From contig PYIU01000002.1 of NCBI GenBank assembly GCA_003415625.1, positions 1,612,001-1,676,000 of the forward strand: DNA of 64,000 nucleotides, read 5' to 3'. Under the pieces are notes generated by a model. That model had not been told where the DNA came from, made no database searches, and worked only from the letters and a program-made list of their open reading frames with translations. Below are positions 1 through 11,806 of the stretch, piece by piece. Source of the DNA: Aquanectria penicillioides (taxonomy: Eukaryota; Ascomycota; Sordariomycetes; Hypocreales; Nectriaceae). Position 1 is the stretch's first letter. Every line of letters starts with the position of its first letter. The position numbers and the translations under genes are program-made.

Positions 1-829
1 TCAAACCTGGATTTCATGGACTCGCTCTTGAAGGACTAAGGACCCCAAAATGGATAATGCACCTGGACCTACTTTCCGACCGGACTCGCTCTCTTCCTGT
101 ACTCTGAGCAGTAGGATACCTACCTGGCTTAACAGCCCAAGGCTTAACAGCCGAAGCAATCCAATTTGATTGCATGTGCAGCCGCACTGGAGCCTGAAGT
201 GGACGTCATTGATGCGTTACTGGAACCTTCTCTTGGCTTACCCGATGGATATCCTGAGATCTACGAACCCTGGAACCCCCTTTTGTCACATGAATATTTG
301 ATACCACAGCTCGCCGGATTGCCATTTCCAATGTAGTCAACAACAAAATACCACCAACAGCCCGCCCCAAGGACCCCCTTGATCACGAAACTCGAAGGAT
401 CCCATTCCCACCCTGCTTCGACTCTGACCGGCCTTACTCTCACAATAACCCACTGTCCTGGATGGACCATCTTCAGATATCGGCACCCTAAGCCCGCAAC
501 ACTGGAGGACTACCATTTCGACGTTGTATGCTCTTGAACTGTGACGACCCATGGCTCTTACCTATTGCCGACCTGGACGACCCTTTGATGGATTCAGCAT
601 GGACCCGCAAGATCTTCACTGGGAGGCACAACTTACGCTTCGTCTAGCCTGGTCTGTATTCAGATACTGTAGCCCCTTTTGCCAAGACATGAGCTAACCC
701 CAGGAACAGATTCAAAGTTGATTCCGGGCTAAGACTTTCATGTCTTTCTTTCAATGCAATTTTTTCGTTTCTCAAGTCGTGAATGGCTCAACTAACCTTA
801 TCACCCATTACAGCTACCCTCAGTCTTCT
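1..829. other. Upstream leader of the C2H2 regulator gene
   Basis: There is no convincing gene here, only short open stretches. The end looks like a 5' leader intron: a CTAAC-like branch site at 792-796 is followed by an AG acceptor at 812-813, just before the ATG at 830. If that intron is real, the in-frame ATG at 740 is intronic. No matching donor could be fixed. Confidence 0.5.
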
Positions 830-2476
830 ATGGCTTCGAACACATCTGGAATGTTTTCTTTTTCTCAAACAGAACCATCAACGGACCTCTTGGCAGGTTC
901 GTCGTGGGCCACGACAGCTGAAGGACCACAGAACTTCCAAGATTTCTCAGACAATGGATCTGCCCATTCCGGAGATGCCGAGGAGTACATTTTCACATCA
1001 GGCCAGACCACCCCTAGAGGAACCCGGGTACACTCCCAAGCCCGTCAGGACATTCAAAACAACTGGACTGCAAGGACTGCTACTGCCATGCCCCAAGGTG
1101 GACAAGCCATGTCCAGGGTTAGCTCAAGCAGGTCTAGCGGCTCATCACTGTCGCAAGCTTCGCAATTGTCCACTATGGACGTCACAGGTAATGCATCCGC
1201 TTTCCGGAATGGATCCCAAACCGGTGCCATGGCTGGAATTGAGTCGTGCCTGCTCCTGGATTCCGAGGCCTACTGGTCTGGATACTCTCTCGACCTGGCA
1301 TTGAATGCCGATGCTACCTTCTCCCTCCCGGATGCGAGCCCTCTCCATGTGGTACCAGCCCACATGCAGCTCGGCCCTGATGTTAGCCTCACTGGAAACT
1401 CCCCCCCTACCTCCTGGGACTGCTTCTCCAGCTCCATTTCCCGGTCATCATCCCCCGCCACCACTGATGACATCTGGCCCATTGCTCAGAGCCCTAACTC
1501 GTCCCCTGAACTCCAATGCCAGTCGCCCAGGTATGTATCGCCCACTCGTTCCGAGAGTAGCCGGTCGGTATCTTACCAAGTCGACCTGATCAGTAGTGAC
1601 CGGAAGATTGCCATCATCCCCGAGGAGGTTTCTGCTTCTGCCGCCATTTCCCAGCTTGATGAGACTTTGACCCTCCCCCCTGCCTTCACTGGACCCCGAC
1701 GACAGGGCTCCGAAGGTGAGTCCGCAAGGGACCATGATCTTTACAAGAAGGCCGCTCCGATGGAGGATGGCCTCTACCATTGCCCCTGGGAGGGCACGCC
1801 AAACTGCAACCACAAGCCCGAGAAGCTTAAGTGCAACTATGAGTAAGAACATATCGCGCCCTTCCAATCCAACCCGTCCACGGCAACTAACCTGTGCAGC
1901 AAATTTGTCGACTCCCATCTGAAGCCATACCGTTGCAAGGCTGAGTCTTGTGAGGGAGCCCGGTTCTCTTCCACCGCCTGCCTCCTTCGACACGAGCGGG
2001 AGGCTCACGGTCTCCATGGCCATGGTGACAAGCCCTTCCTCTGCATGTACGAGGGCTGTGAGCGCGCGGTACCCGGCAATGGATTCCCCCGCCAATGGAA
2101 CCTCCGTGACCACATGAAGCGAGTTCACAATGACCATGGCAGCTCCAGTGGCTCCCCTCCTTCTGGTGCCGCCACTCAGACCAAGGGCCGTAAGCGCAAG
2201 ACGGAAGTTCCGGAGAACCAGGCCAACAGCCGCAAGGCGGCCGTCAAGTCCATGTCCGCTCCGGAGCCAAAGGACACGACCCGACCCCTTCTCGACCAGT
2301 GGATGGACCACCGTAAGGCCGTGGAGAACCTTTTTAAGGGACTTGTCCAACCTGAAGATGCCCAGAACCTCAAGCAGATTACCACTATGCAGCAGCGCCT
2401 CGCTGCCATGGCCAAACTGACCACTGATCTTAACGCCAACCCTAAGGGCGTCACCCACTTTGCTGGCACTGGTTGA
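830..2476 (+). CDS. C2H2 zinc-finger transcription factor
   Basis: Exons 830-1842 and 1900-2476 are joined through a GT-AG intron (donor gtaag, branch ctaac). This gives 529 residues from the ATG at 830, or 559 from the in-frame ATG at 740; I prefer 830 because an acceptor-like site lies just before it. The N-terminal two thirds is a Ser/Thr/Pro-rich region, probably for activation or regulation. The zinc-finger block follows. One clear C2H2 finger has C-x4-C...H-x4-H spacing (YRCKAESC...RHEREAH) and a second is FLCMYEGC...DHMKRVH. A Cys-rich degenerate finger sits just before them across the splice junction. After the fingers come a basic KGRKRK stretch, a probable nuclear localisation signal, and a C-terminal helical segment. 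It is a nuclear DNA-binding regulator of fungal type. Target genes cannot be inferred and I do not recognise a named orthologue. Confidence 0.88.
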
Positions 2477-3642
2477 ACAACAGGTGAGTGTTCTCCGTAT
2501 CTGCAACTCCTTTTGGAGAGGAAAAACGCAGAGCTAACCGAACTGGTTACAGGCGAAGGACTCTAATCTGCTACCGGGAAATCAACAAACTAGACCGTGC
2601 GAGTGCACGTAGAGAGACACACAGTTTATGTCTACTACAAATCAAACCTGGATTTTCCCAGGACTGCGGGCGGAACCAACAAGACGCCCACGGATCGCCG
2701 GCAGAGACACACCGTCCTGCCGATCGGATACACTCCCAAAGAGAGGACATGAGAGCCATCTCACCGGAGCCCAGGATCATTGATACCCATGATATCCGAG
2801 GACAACATTGCCGCCCATGGATCGGCTTGAAGACCTTTTTGAGGATCATGGCCCCACCCTTGCGGGATGAGGACAAAATGACGCTATCGTCGAGGAGGAG
2901 GATATTTGAGATGATTACACTTTATTAGTATGCAGTTTGCAAGATACAGAACTTTGAATACAGAACAAACAACACACACACACACACACATCAGTGGGTA
3001 GCAGATAGAGCTTGGATCGGGGTTACATAGGAAATCGAATTATGTTTTGAAAATTTTTACACGGGATTGAATTGAATTCAAGTGGATTGAAAATTGGATG
3101 CTCAGTCAAAGAGTAAAGCGTATACATCACACTGACCCTGATAAACTCACATTGGCTGGAGGAAGTGGGATCCGCTGCCTTGACATGATTCCCTCCTCTA
3201 GCAATTATTAGACGTCATGGTTCGATGAACGACGTGACTTTGGTTCGTATGAGGAAGGCCTGTGCTCGTCTCGACAATTATTCTTGCCTCGCTAGTGACT
3301 ATCATTCTCGTACGAATACATCAGCTGAGGATCCCCGTTCCACAGGAAGGATTTCCGTCTCGGCGGCATTATTCCCCGTACGAGTTAGATAAGCGGATAC
3401 ATGGCGATATTGATGGAGATGAGATTGCCCGAGCTTTGGAGATGCTCGGATGCAGATTAACGTCGGGCCGGAGGGGTTAAGCGGCGGTGAAACGTGCAGC
3501 AGGCATCGGAAGAAGCAGGGACGGGACCGAGAAGGAGCGGGAAGCGTTGGATCGTGGAGAGGCAGATGCGGAGGTGGATTGGCCGGGGGGAGGGGGAGGA
3601 ATGAGACGCGAGGTGTCTTGCATGCGCTGGGAGCATAGCGAA

Positions 3643-3671
3643 AGAGGGAGAGGGAGAGGGAGAGGGAGAGG
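3643..3671. repeat. (GAGAGG)n purine microsatellite
   Basis: Nearly perfect tandem copies of a six-base GAGGGA unit lie in noncoding DNA. Confidence 0.9.
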
Positions 3672-5430
3672 AAGCGGACGCAGGACGCAGGTGTTGGTGC
3701 CGTTTCTGAGATAACTTGGAGGGGCAAGGAGAGAGGGGCCGGGCGGGACGTTGGCCGCCTCACCGAAGAAGCCGGCGCCCCATGCATCATGACAGGCGGC
3801 GACCAGGCTGTCAACACGACCATGAGCTTGCCTGACCTTGGCTCTAGGCCCTGGTAAAGTGCCCCTCCCCTATTTTTACTGCACTTACGTATCTCCTCCA
3901 CGTGGGTGTATCACGGCCATGCACCGATTTCGCCCACGATGTGATGAGACCATTTCGAGCGGTGAGGTGATGGCTACCGTGGATTACCGACGCTGACTGG
4001 TGAGCTCCCTGGTCAGTATCGTAACAAGAGGGTAGATGTGATACTGTAGATGTGAAAGCCACCCCCTATTGTGTTCCGTTTCCTCTGTTTCCTCCGTTTC
4101 CTCTGTTCCCTACGCGTTCGCTCTTCTCTCTGATCTCATCCTCCGGGCGATAACGAGGGACAACTCAGTATTCAATAACATGGGAGAATGACGGATGATG
4201 AGTGACAACTCGAAAGGAATAAGTGACATCGTGGGTATCGTGGGGGTTGATGCTACGTACCTGTGGTTACTTCTGCAAAATCAATCAACCTGAGCTACCA
4301 AGCCCCTGTAATACACAAAGCTTGAGCTAGATAGGTACATGCTAGTTACCAAGGATTCCGTAAAAAAGCCCAGCCCTGACCTAGGTGTGCCCCTCGGTCG
4401 GCTGCAATACCGGGTCTAGGTCTGTCCGGACCCTGTGGAGGAGGAGGGGCTCGCAGTTCTCAACGTCTGTCCAGATAGTTGGGTGCTGTACGTAGTGGAC
4501 TGTGGCAGGCGCTGAAAAAGGCAATTGGGACCACTGTGCTAGGCCGCTAACTCGCTTAATTACGTGCCTTGGTAGCTAGGTTGGCTGACAGGAGCTTGTT
4601 TGAGTCGTGTAGTTATTGGGTCTGAGGCTGAGAGAGAACAATGGATGAATGCATCATCAATGGCTTGCTCCGTGTCATCATGTACAGTACGGGGGCACGC
4701 ATCAGGCTAAGCCTCTTTATCTGCGGTGAACTGAAGCCGGAGCCTGTGCCTCGGGTAACCATTGCTTCGCTCGAGGCTGACTGTCCCGAAGTCCCGATCC
4801 AACGATGGCAAGGCGCGGAAACGGGAACGGGAACGTGGAAGCCCGGGGACGGGACTGTTCCTCAGCTCCGGGCTCTACCGCTTGCGCAGGCCCGACTATT
4901 GGCTCGTTGCGCCGCAAGCACTGCATCGCGATGCACAGCACTGACGGCAGAGCATCTATCTGAGTGCTCTACCATGCCCAGGTGGCAGTAGGGTGGCAGT
5001 AGGTTCCCAGCCTGGTGCCCTTTGACTTTGGTGGCTGTGAGATGATGGATAAACCTTGCCCTCCACGGAGCCCCTTGCGGTGCGATTCTGGCCTGTTGCT
5101 GGCTTGATGCCGGCTCCTTGAGCACGTCCGTGGGCGCAGGCGTGGCTGCTACGACGCTGTGTGTTGAAGGGATTATCGCTTTGTTGCCCCGCCATGAGGT
5201 GCCACAAGGTGCCACAGGGTGCCACAAGAGCACCAGGGCACCAGGCGTCTGGGCGTCAGGGGGGGAGGGATGGAGGGGAGAGGGGCACCTAAATGACCTG
5301 ACAATGCTGGGCCTGGCCTGGGCTGGCCTGAGCCACCACGCTCTGTCCACGCCTCCTCCGCAGTGACTTCACACTCGCTAAAAGTAATGGGAATTACTCC
5401 GAAGCACCACACCTGCCACATCCCACCTAC

Positions 5431-5462
5431 CCACCACCACCACCACCACCACCACCACCACC
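5431..5462. repeat. (CAC)n microsatellite in the TPI leader
   Basis: About ten CAC triplets lie about 145 bp upstream of the TPI start codon. They create a polyhistidine reading frame that has no other coding support. Confidence 0.9.
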
Positions 5463-5607
5463 AGCGAGTATTTACCTTCTACCTCTCCTCCGTCCATCCG
5501 TTCTTCCTCCCTCATCCAACCTCTCACCACCAGCTTCCAGCTTCTTTGCTCATCGCTATCCAATATCTCTTTCCCACTTTTTTGCACGTCCCACCTAATT
5601 GCCCACC

Positions 5608-6825
5608 ATGTCTCGCAAGTTCTTCGTCGGCGGCAACTTCAAGATGTAAGCCGCCCTCACCCCACCATAGCTCCCAACCATCCCCTCCCCCTCAATTCTC
5701 GAGGGAGCAAAAAGCCTCACAAACCCACACTGCGCCAAATCTTGATGCTCACATCTGGTGTTTTCGCCTCTTTCTAGGAACGGCACTGTGTCGTCCATCA
5801 AGGAGATTGTTGCCAACCTCAACCACGCCACCCTCAACGACAGCACTGGTATGTGCTCCTCCGCCCTCAGCTGCAGCTGCATCCTTCCCCTCCTCCCCCT
5901 GAACCTCCCATTGCCCCACCATCATGGCGACAGCCCGAGCAGTGAAGCGCGCGTTTTGTCACCACCACACACTGTCACTCTGCCTTCGTCCGCTCCCTTC
6001 GCTTCATCCTTCCTCTGTCTCCAGCCTTCTTCTCCCTTTCTCTTCCGTCTTCTGTCGCATTTTAAACTTTGGTCAAACGCCACTAACACCACCCCGCAGA
6101 GGTTGTCGTTGCTCCTCCTGCCCTCTACCTCTCCCTCGTCCGTGATACCATCCGCGACGATATCGACGTTGCCGCCCAGAACGTCTACGACAAGCCTTGC
6201 GGTGCTTTCACTGGCGAGATCTCCGTCTCCCAGCTCCTCGACAGCAACATCAAGTGGACTATCCTCGGTCACTCTGAGCGCCGTACCATCCTCGGCGAGT
6301 CCGACGAGGTCGTCTCCTCCAAGACCAAGTACGCCGTCCAGGAGGGCCTGAAGGTCATCTGGTGCTGCGGTGAGTCCCTCGAGGACCGTGAGGCCGGCAA
6401 GACCATCGATGTTGTCAAGGCCCAGATCGAGTCCCTCAAGGCCCACCTCTCCCCCGCCGACTGGAAGAAGATAGTCATTGCCTACGAGCCCATCTGGGCC
6501 ATTGGCACTGGCAAGGTTGCCACTACTGAGCAGGCCCAGGAGGTTCACAAGGCTATCCGTGACCTCCTCCGTGGCATTAGCTCCCAGATCGCTGACGAGA
6601 CCCGCATCCTCTACGGTGGCAGTGTCAACGAGAAGAACTGCGCCGAGCTTAGCAAGCAGCCCGACATTGACGGTTTCCTCGTTGGTGGTGCTTCCCTCAA
6701 GCCTGCCTGTAAGTCCTTACTTAAATCATCCTGTCCTCTTTTGTTTTAGTTCACGTATTCGTTTGTGCCAACTCATACTGACCGTTTGCGCAGTTGTCGA
6801 CATCATCAACGCCAAGCAGCTCTAA
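5608..6825 (+). CDS. tpiA: Triosephosphate isomerase
   Basis: This glycolytic enzyme interconverts dihydroxyacetone phosphate and glyceraldehyde 3-phosphate in the cytosol. Exons are 5608-5645, 5778-5848, 6100-6708 and 6794-6825, which sum to 249 residues, the usual length. The start MSRKFFVGGNFKMNG carries the substrate-binding Asn and Lys (N10, K12). The catalytic His lies in TILGHSERR. The catalytic Glu lies in the signature AYEPIWAIGTG. The phosphate-binding GGS (LYGGSVN) and the terminal GGASLKP loop are present. Intron 1 splits the Met codon after K12, and intron 2 is long (251 nt). The CT-rich leader and highly biased codons fit strong constitutive expression. No oddities were seen. 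Confidence 0.99.
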
Positions 6826-7348
6826 GTCAATTCAACCCTACAAAAGGAAAGGAAAAAAGTAACTAGGATAACCTGTCTTTGACTGGAGAGTAGAATCTCC
6901 CCAAAAGCAGATAGACGATGAATGAACAAATAACAATTATACCCCGACTGAGTGTTAAATGTAAATTGCTGGATGTGAATTTTGTGCCTCCCAATCCCAT
7001 GCTCGACCCAGGGTGTAGTATGTAATGGCGCACATGATCGCGTGCGCTTGGAAAACGATTGGGCCATCCATCCGGCGGCTAGTTGTCGTATATTCACTAC
7101 GGTGGAGGTATTGGGGGACGAATGTAACATGAACACCTCACTCTAATCGTATTTCTTTAATAGGGTGAAGCAATGTTGGTGCGCACTCTATCGAACAAAT
7201 CTTTGTGGTGTGGTAATGTAAGGGAATTTTGAGATTCTTGACTCTAAATCGTACAATTTCCTCGCAACCATTGCAATGCTTCGTGACGCCCCCCTAAAAC
7301 TGATACATATATACGTACATCTATTTCCAAGTCGCCCATTTGTCCGTT
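6826..7348. other. Convergent intergenic region between TPI and mL43
   Basis: About 520 bp of AT-richer DNA holds the two 3' UTRs. Nothing else was recognised. Confidence 0.7.
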
Positions 7349-7877
7349 TTACACTACCATTCCCTTGCCGTGGTACGGTGACCAGACACCACGGACGCTG
7401 GGCTGGGTGCTCGTGACCGCCCGGTTGTGTCGCTTTAGCTTATCTCCGCTAGCATCACGCAGAAGCTCAGCCTTCTTGAGGATCTCGTAGGGTGATAGAT
7501 TCCGCACGCAGATGGGCTTCGTTCGGCCATTGATATAGTGTCCAATGATGACGGGGTGCTTGCCGGGTCGGGGGGAAACCGCGAATTCGACCTGGGGGTT
7601 GGCGGAGGCGAACTTGGGGAGGAGAGACTTGATGAAGCCGCTGGAACTCGGTTAGAGGATGCCCTTGGAAAGGCCAATGGGGTTGGGGCACACGTACTTC
7701 ATGCCCTTTGAGCTTCCAGCCCAGTCGCAGTAGTGGAAGTCCAACTTCTTGCACTGGAGGATGAAGGCACCGACGCCATTCTGGGTCACGTCAGCATCGA
7801 GGGAAGGTAGTTGAGGGATAATTGAGATAGATGCTTACCTGGCCGGTGGAAACTGCCCTTATCGCCTTGATCGTCAT
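7349..7877 (-). CDS. Mitochondrial large-subunit ribosomal protein mL43 (MRPL51 family)
   Basis: This is a structural protein of the mitochondrial large ribosomal subunit with the L51/S25/CI-B8 thioredoxin-like fold. Three exons on the minus strand: about 7841-7877, 7698-7780 and 7349-7640, joined by GT-AG introns. The second intron has a CTCTAAC branch site. The product is about 137 residues, normal for the family. The N-terminus is MTIKAIRAV. The core runs through NGVGAFILQCKKLDFHYCDW, then SSKGMNGFIKS and VSPRPGKHPVIIGHYING, with RNLSPYEIL near the C-terminus. The family usually has no long cleaved presequence and none is obvious here. The exact end of exon 1 is uncertain by a couple of bases. 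The gene is divergent from U1-70K with only about 330 bp between start codons. Confidence 0.93.
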
Positions 7878-8204
7878 CTTTGTGTGGCCGTGTCAATCGA
7901 TATCCTCATCATCCGACGTCAACGTTACGGAAGTTTTGTAGCAGCGGTGGGTGGACCACGGCCGAAAATCATCACTCGTGCATGCACAAAAGTGGTTTAG
8001 CGCGTTCGGCAAAACATCGGCCAGTGCCACGCCCTGAACCTGGATAATTTCACGACCTCGCGACAGCCTGGAGCACACCCTCGTTGTACTGTACATTTCG
8101 TCTCGTCATCTGTCAATTCCGGCGGCTTCTTCGCCCTTCTTCATTTCACTCCTTTGTTTTTGGTTTCTTAATTATTCCCCTGCGTCCGCGGCAGAACTTT
8201 CGCG
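7878..8204. promoter_or_regulatory. Divergent promoter between mL43 and U1-70K
   Basis: 327 bp separate the two start codons, so the genes must share promoter DNA. No TATA box was seen, which fits housekeeping genes. Confidence 0.55.
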
Positions 8205-9804
8205 ATGACCGACAAGCTCCCCCCCAATCTGCTCGCGCTCTTCGCGGCGCGACCACCCCTGCGATGGGTCGAGGCACCAGACCATGCGCCCCAGGATCGC
8301 AAAACCGCGCCCATCAGCGGCGTCGCGGCTTTCCTGCCCGAGCTCCAGAAGTACAAGGAGACAGATAACTATGAGCCTACCGAAAGCTGGCTGCAAAAGC
8401 GCGATCGCAAGAAGCAAGAGAAGAAGGATGCCGCAGAGAAGCTCATCACAGATGCGCCCGAGATTTGTGAGGAGAAGCTTGATCCGACGGAAAATTGCGC
8501 AGCTGCTAACATCCTCGCGTGTAGACAAGCCCAATGAAGACCCCAATATTCGCGGCGATGCCTTCAAAACCCTCATCGTCGCACGCCTGAGCTACGATGC
8601 TGATGAGCGGGACTTGGAGAAGGAGTTTGGCCGATTTGGCCCCATCGAACGCGTATGCGACTCCCTCCCTAGCAATTGTTTGGCAACTAGCTAACCCGGC
8701 ACTCAGATCCGAATCATTACCGATACGCATGCGCATGAGAAGCCCAACAAGAAGAAGAAGGCTCATCGCGGATACGCCTTTATCGTTTTTGAACGCGAAA
8801 AGGATATGAGAGGTAAACCATCCCCTTCCCCCGCCTCTCCCCAGCTGGATATATCATTCTTTCCTGGATGCGCCTTATGAGATGTGGCCCTCAGGCTTGC
8901 CCTTCTCTAGAAGTATTCTGCGAGACACAACAGGGCCCTCAAGCTTGCCCGTCTCAGCTTCCTGTCCTTTTTCTTTTGTCTGACACTCTTAACACTTGAA
9001 GTGTTTCATGGTAAGCTTTACTAACACCCGCGCCTTATGGCGCAATTATGAGTAGCTGCTTTGGATTCTTGCGATGGAATTCGCATCAAGGACCGACGGA
9101 TCAAGGTAGACGTCGAACGTGGTAGGACTGTCAAGGGCTGGAAGCCGCGCCGATTGGGTGGTGGCCTCGGCGGCCGAGGATACACCCGCTCGATGCCTTC
9201 TCGCCCCATGGGCCCTGGAGGCTACGGCGGTGGCGGCGGCTTCCGTGGTGGCTTCAAGGGCTTCGATGGTGGACGTGGACGAGGCGGATTCCGTGGAGGC
9301 TTCGGCGGCCGAGGAGGTGGTTTCCGAAGCGGTGGCTACGATGGTCCTCGGGGTGATCGGGGAGATCGAGGTGACCGAAACGGCTACGGAGCACCCAGCG
9401 GAGCGCCATCTGGCCCTGGCTTTGACCGACGAAACGGTTTTGGCGACCGCGGTGGTGATCGTGGCGACCGTGGCGACCGTGGCGACCGTGGAGACCGCGG
9501 AGACCGTGGTGATCGAGGTGATCGCGGTGATCGCGGAGACCGGGGAGACCGAGGAGACCGTGGTGGGTATGATTCTCGAGGCGGCCGCTCATATGACGAC
9601 AGACACGGCGGCGGCTACCGTGACGGCGGCCGATTCGGAGATCGCGAAGGTCGCCGGACGGGCAGCAACATGGAACCCATCGGACGCAGAGAAGGTGGGT
9701 ATCGCGATAGGGACTACGACCGACCCCGGGACGACGATGGCGGCCGAAAGCGCGGGTATGACGGCGGCGGTTACGAAGACCCTCGAAAGTTGCGGCGATA
9801 CTAA
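8205..9804 (+). CDS. U1 small nuclear ribonucleoprotein 70 kDa subunit
   Basis: This U1 snRNP component binds stem-loop I of U1 snRNA and helps define 5' splice sites in the nucleus. Exons are 8205-8466, 8525-8652, 8707-8812 and 9056-9804, which sum to 414 residues. The N-terminus ([16 protein letters not shown]) is the conserved U1-70K segment that precedes the RRM. The RRM follows, with RNP2-like TLIVARLSY and RNP1-like RGYAFIVFE. The C-terminal half is Gly/Arg-rich with RGG boxes, then a run of GDR triplets and an [11 protein letters not shown] tail, comparable to the RS/RD tail of metazoan U1-70K. Intron 3 is unusually long (243 nt) and contains what looks like an internal donor followed by a complete mini-intron (see findings), hinting at regulated splicing. 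Confidence 0.96.
9440..9567. repeat. In-frame tandem repeat encoding Gly-Asp-Arg
   Basis: A run of diverged nine-base units within U1-70K exon 4 encodes about a dozen consecutive GDR triplets. Synonymous third positions vary between copies, so selection seems to act on the protein. Confidence 0.85.
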
Positions 9805-10625
9805 ATTGCATTCGCTGGGCCTTCTGGTGGGTTGTCAACTTTGTCACTTCGTCATTTGATCCATCCCCTTTTCCACCAACTCTCAAGCACATGACACCAC
9901 GACACAGCAATCACCAAAAGCCTTTGCAGCCTCGATTATTCACCATGCTACAGCCTGGATACCCTGTCCCAGTCCGCTTAATTTCTTTAACATTGATTGG
10001 TACTCAGCTGCACAGTCTATCCTAAGCTTTGTTGATGCCCAAATCGCAGGAACACCCGAAAGCCTGGCCTCCTGGATGGAAGAAGACGGGAAGGTAAACC
10101 CATAAGAAGAAAAAGAGAAAAAAAAGATGTTTATATGTATTCTAATTGGACTCGAGAGAGCGCTGAGAGAGGGAGGATAGAAGTCGAATTCAACGTAGCA
10201 TGCGAACCAGTAGCTGCGATACTCTAGGTAAGGTCAGAGGTAAGGACTTCGTGACCTGCTTACCACGAAGGCTCCCATTGCCGACCTTTTGAATGCCTTA
10301 GGGGCACGACTCAATGTATTATTTAGGAGCTTTTTTTCTCATGTTATAGCCGCGGTTTGAGTCTCAATCGAGACGAAACCTCGAGGGTCAGTGATATCAA
10401 GCTTTGTGTTGATGATTGTGTCTTTATTTTGTGTTCTTGTGTCATTCGGGGGGGCGATTCTAGTCAACATGATTGCCCCCGTATCCCATGGCCCTCAACG
10501 CCGAGATCCCATAAAATGTCATGCTGGTATCAGTCATATGAACAGAATGCGTGTTAAGCCAAATTCTAGCACCCTTTTTAAAAAGTTTTTCTTTTCTTCC
10601 CTTAGCCAGCCCAACGGGCGTAGTT
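9805..10625. other. Convergent intergenic region between U1-70K and MRT4
   Basis: About 820 bp, mainly the two 3' UTRs. No gene was recognised. Confidence 0.65.
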
Positions 10626-11536
10626 TTAGTTCTCGTCCAAGGCGTTGGGGTTGACCTCAGTCACCTCCGAAGTAGCAGCGTTCCAGTATCTACACAGCGG
10701 TCAGTTGCTGGGAGAGGAGGAGAAGGGGGTAAAATTGTGGAAAACTTACGCCACCACCTTGACCTTGAACTCGCTCAAGCACACACCAAAGAGCTTGAGC
10801 AATCTCGTCTGTCGCGAGTCGAGAACCTCGCCCTCCTTGCAAACGACGTACTCCTCACCCTGGCCGTTCTCGTCACCGAGGACAACGCGGCCCTTGACCA
10901 TGCGGGTAGGAACACCAAGGCGGCGCAGCTCAGGCTCAATGGTGTGCTCGAGGGGCACGTCGTGCTCAGCAGGGACCTCGCCAGCAGTAGCGTAGACGAT
11001 GCCGGTAGGGATGGAGAAATCGCGGGTAGCAGGGACACCAGCACGGGCGAAGTCGACGGGGGAGAAGTTCTCAAAGTAGGACAGGATGTCCTCGGCCGGG
11101 CGGTTGGTCAGGATGAGGCCGACGGTACCGGCGATGTAGCGGGAAAGGTCCTCGATGCCGGGGGCGATGGCCTCAGCGGGTGTCTGGCCAAGGGCCTTGG
11201 CCATGAGCTTGGTCTTACCGAAGAAGACTCTATGAGACACAAATTGACCATTAGTATCTACTCATAGAATAGAAGGGTAATGGAGAGGAGATAAAGGAAG
11301 TATTATAAAGAGAGAGAGGAGGGGGAGAGAGAGGTAGGGGCTTACCGGCAGTCAGAGAGCTCACGTCGCACATCCTTGAGATAGTTGTTGCGCATGTTGT
11401 CAACGCTGAAGACGAAGCAGGTCTGGTACTCGGGAACGGCGTCACGAATGTTCTGGAAGAGCTTGTCCTTGTCCTCGCGAGTCTTCTTGGAGACCTGCGT
11501 GAGGTGGACGACCTTGGCGCGTCTCGACTTAGGCAT
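10626..11536 (-). CDS. mrt4: MRT4, nucleolar 60S assembly factor (P0-like)
   Basis: MRT4 occupies the ribosomal stalk base on pre-60S particles until it is replaced by P0. Minus-strand exons 11346-11536, 10750-11229 and 10626-10689 give 244 residues, the family's usual length. The N-terminus [18 protein letters not shown] is the hallmark MRT4 start. The next segment, [22 protein letters not shown], is the L10/P0 RNA-binding region. The C-terminal part contains [15 protein letters not shown] and the insertion domain typical of MRT4. It lacks the acidic P-protein tail of P0, as expected. A match to the yeast RRPE motif (AAAAATTT) lies about 270 bp upstream of the start codon. It is divergent from the threonine aldolase gene. 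Confidence 0.96.
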
Positions 11537-11806
11537 CTTGACGGATCCTTATCTGAACTTTTTCTTTGACTTTTTCTTTTTTTTCCTGTCTGGAAATGCG
11601 ACCGGGCTGGGAATTCACCGGCTGAATGAAACGCCTGTCTGTAAAAGACGTCTTCCTTGTTTCCCAATCGAGGGGAACCGGCGTCGTTGAGAGAATTGTC
11701 GTCGCACAGGAGACCAGGAGGGCGGGTGGTGAAAAAAACAACGACGACGCACGTTGAGCGGTGGTGGTTCTGCCGCTACACAATGCGTTTACTGATAAGA
11801 TTGTGG

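Larger units (their letters stand above)
2477..5607. other. Intergenic region, about 3.1 kb, no supported gene
   Basis: This holds the 3' end of the C2H2 gene transcript, a short CA repeat near 2970, a purine-rich repeat at 3643-3671 and the CT/CAC-rich leader of the TPI gene. Open frames here are short or low complexity and show no domain. Confidence 0.6.

Noticed and set aside
1448..2506. 352-codon open frame antisense to the C2H2 regulator
   Set aside because: It lies fully opposite a well-supported spliced gene with zinc fingers, has no domain and is a codon-bias shadow.
5363..5902. 179-codon frame with a polyhistidine run
   Set aside because: It is produced by the CAC repeat and CT-rich leader and overlaps the TPI start and introns.
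7200..7348. Puf3-type UGUANAUA site in the mL43 3' flank
   Set aside because: Only near matches (such as UGUACGUA) were found, not the required motif.
9119..9910. Long alternative frames over the U1-70K tail, on both strands
   Set aside because: Low-complexity repeat shadows of the Gly/Asp/Arg-rich coding exon.
10551..11267. 238-codon plus-strand frame
   Set aside because: Antisense to MRT4, whose exons and motifs are clear.
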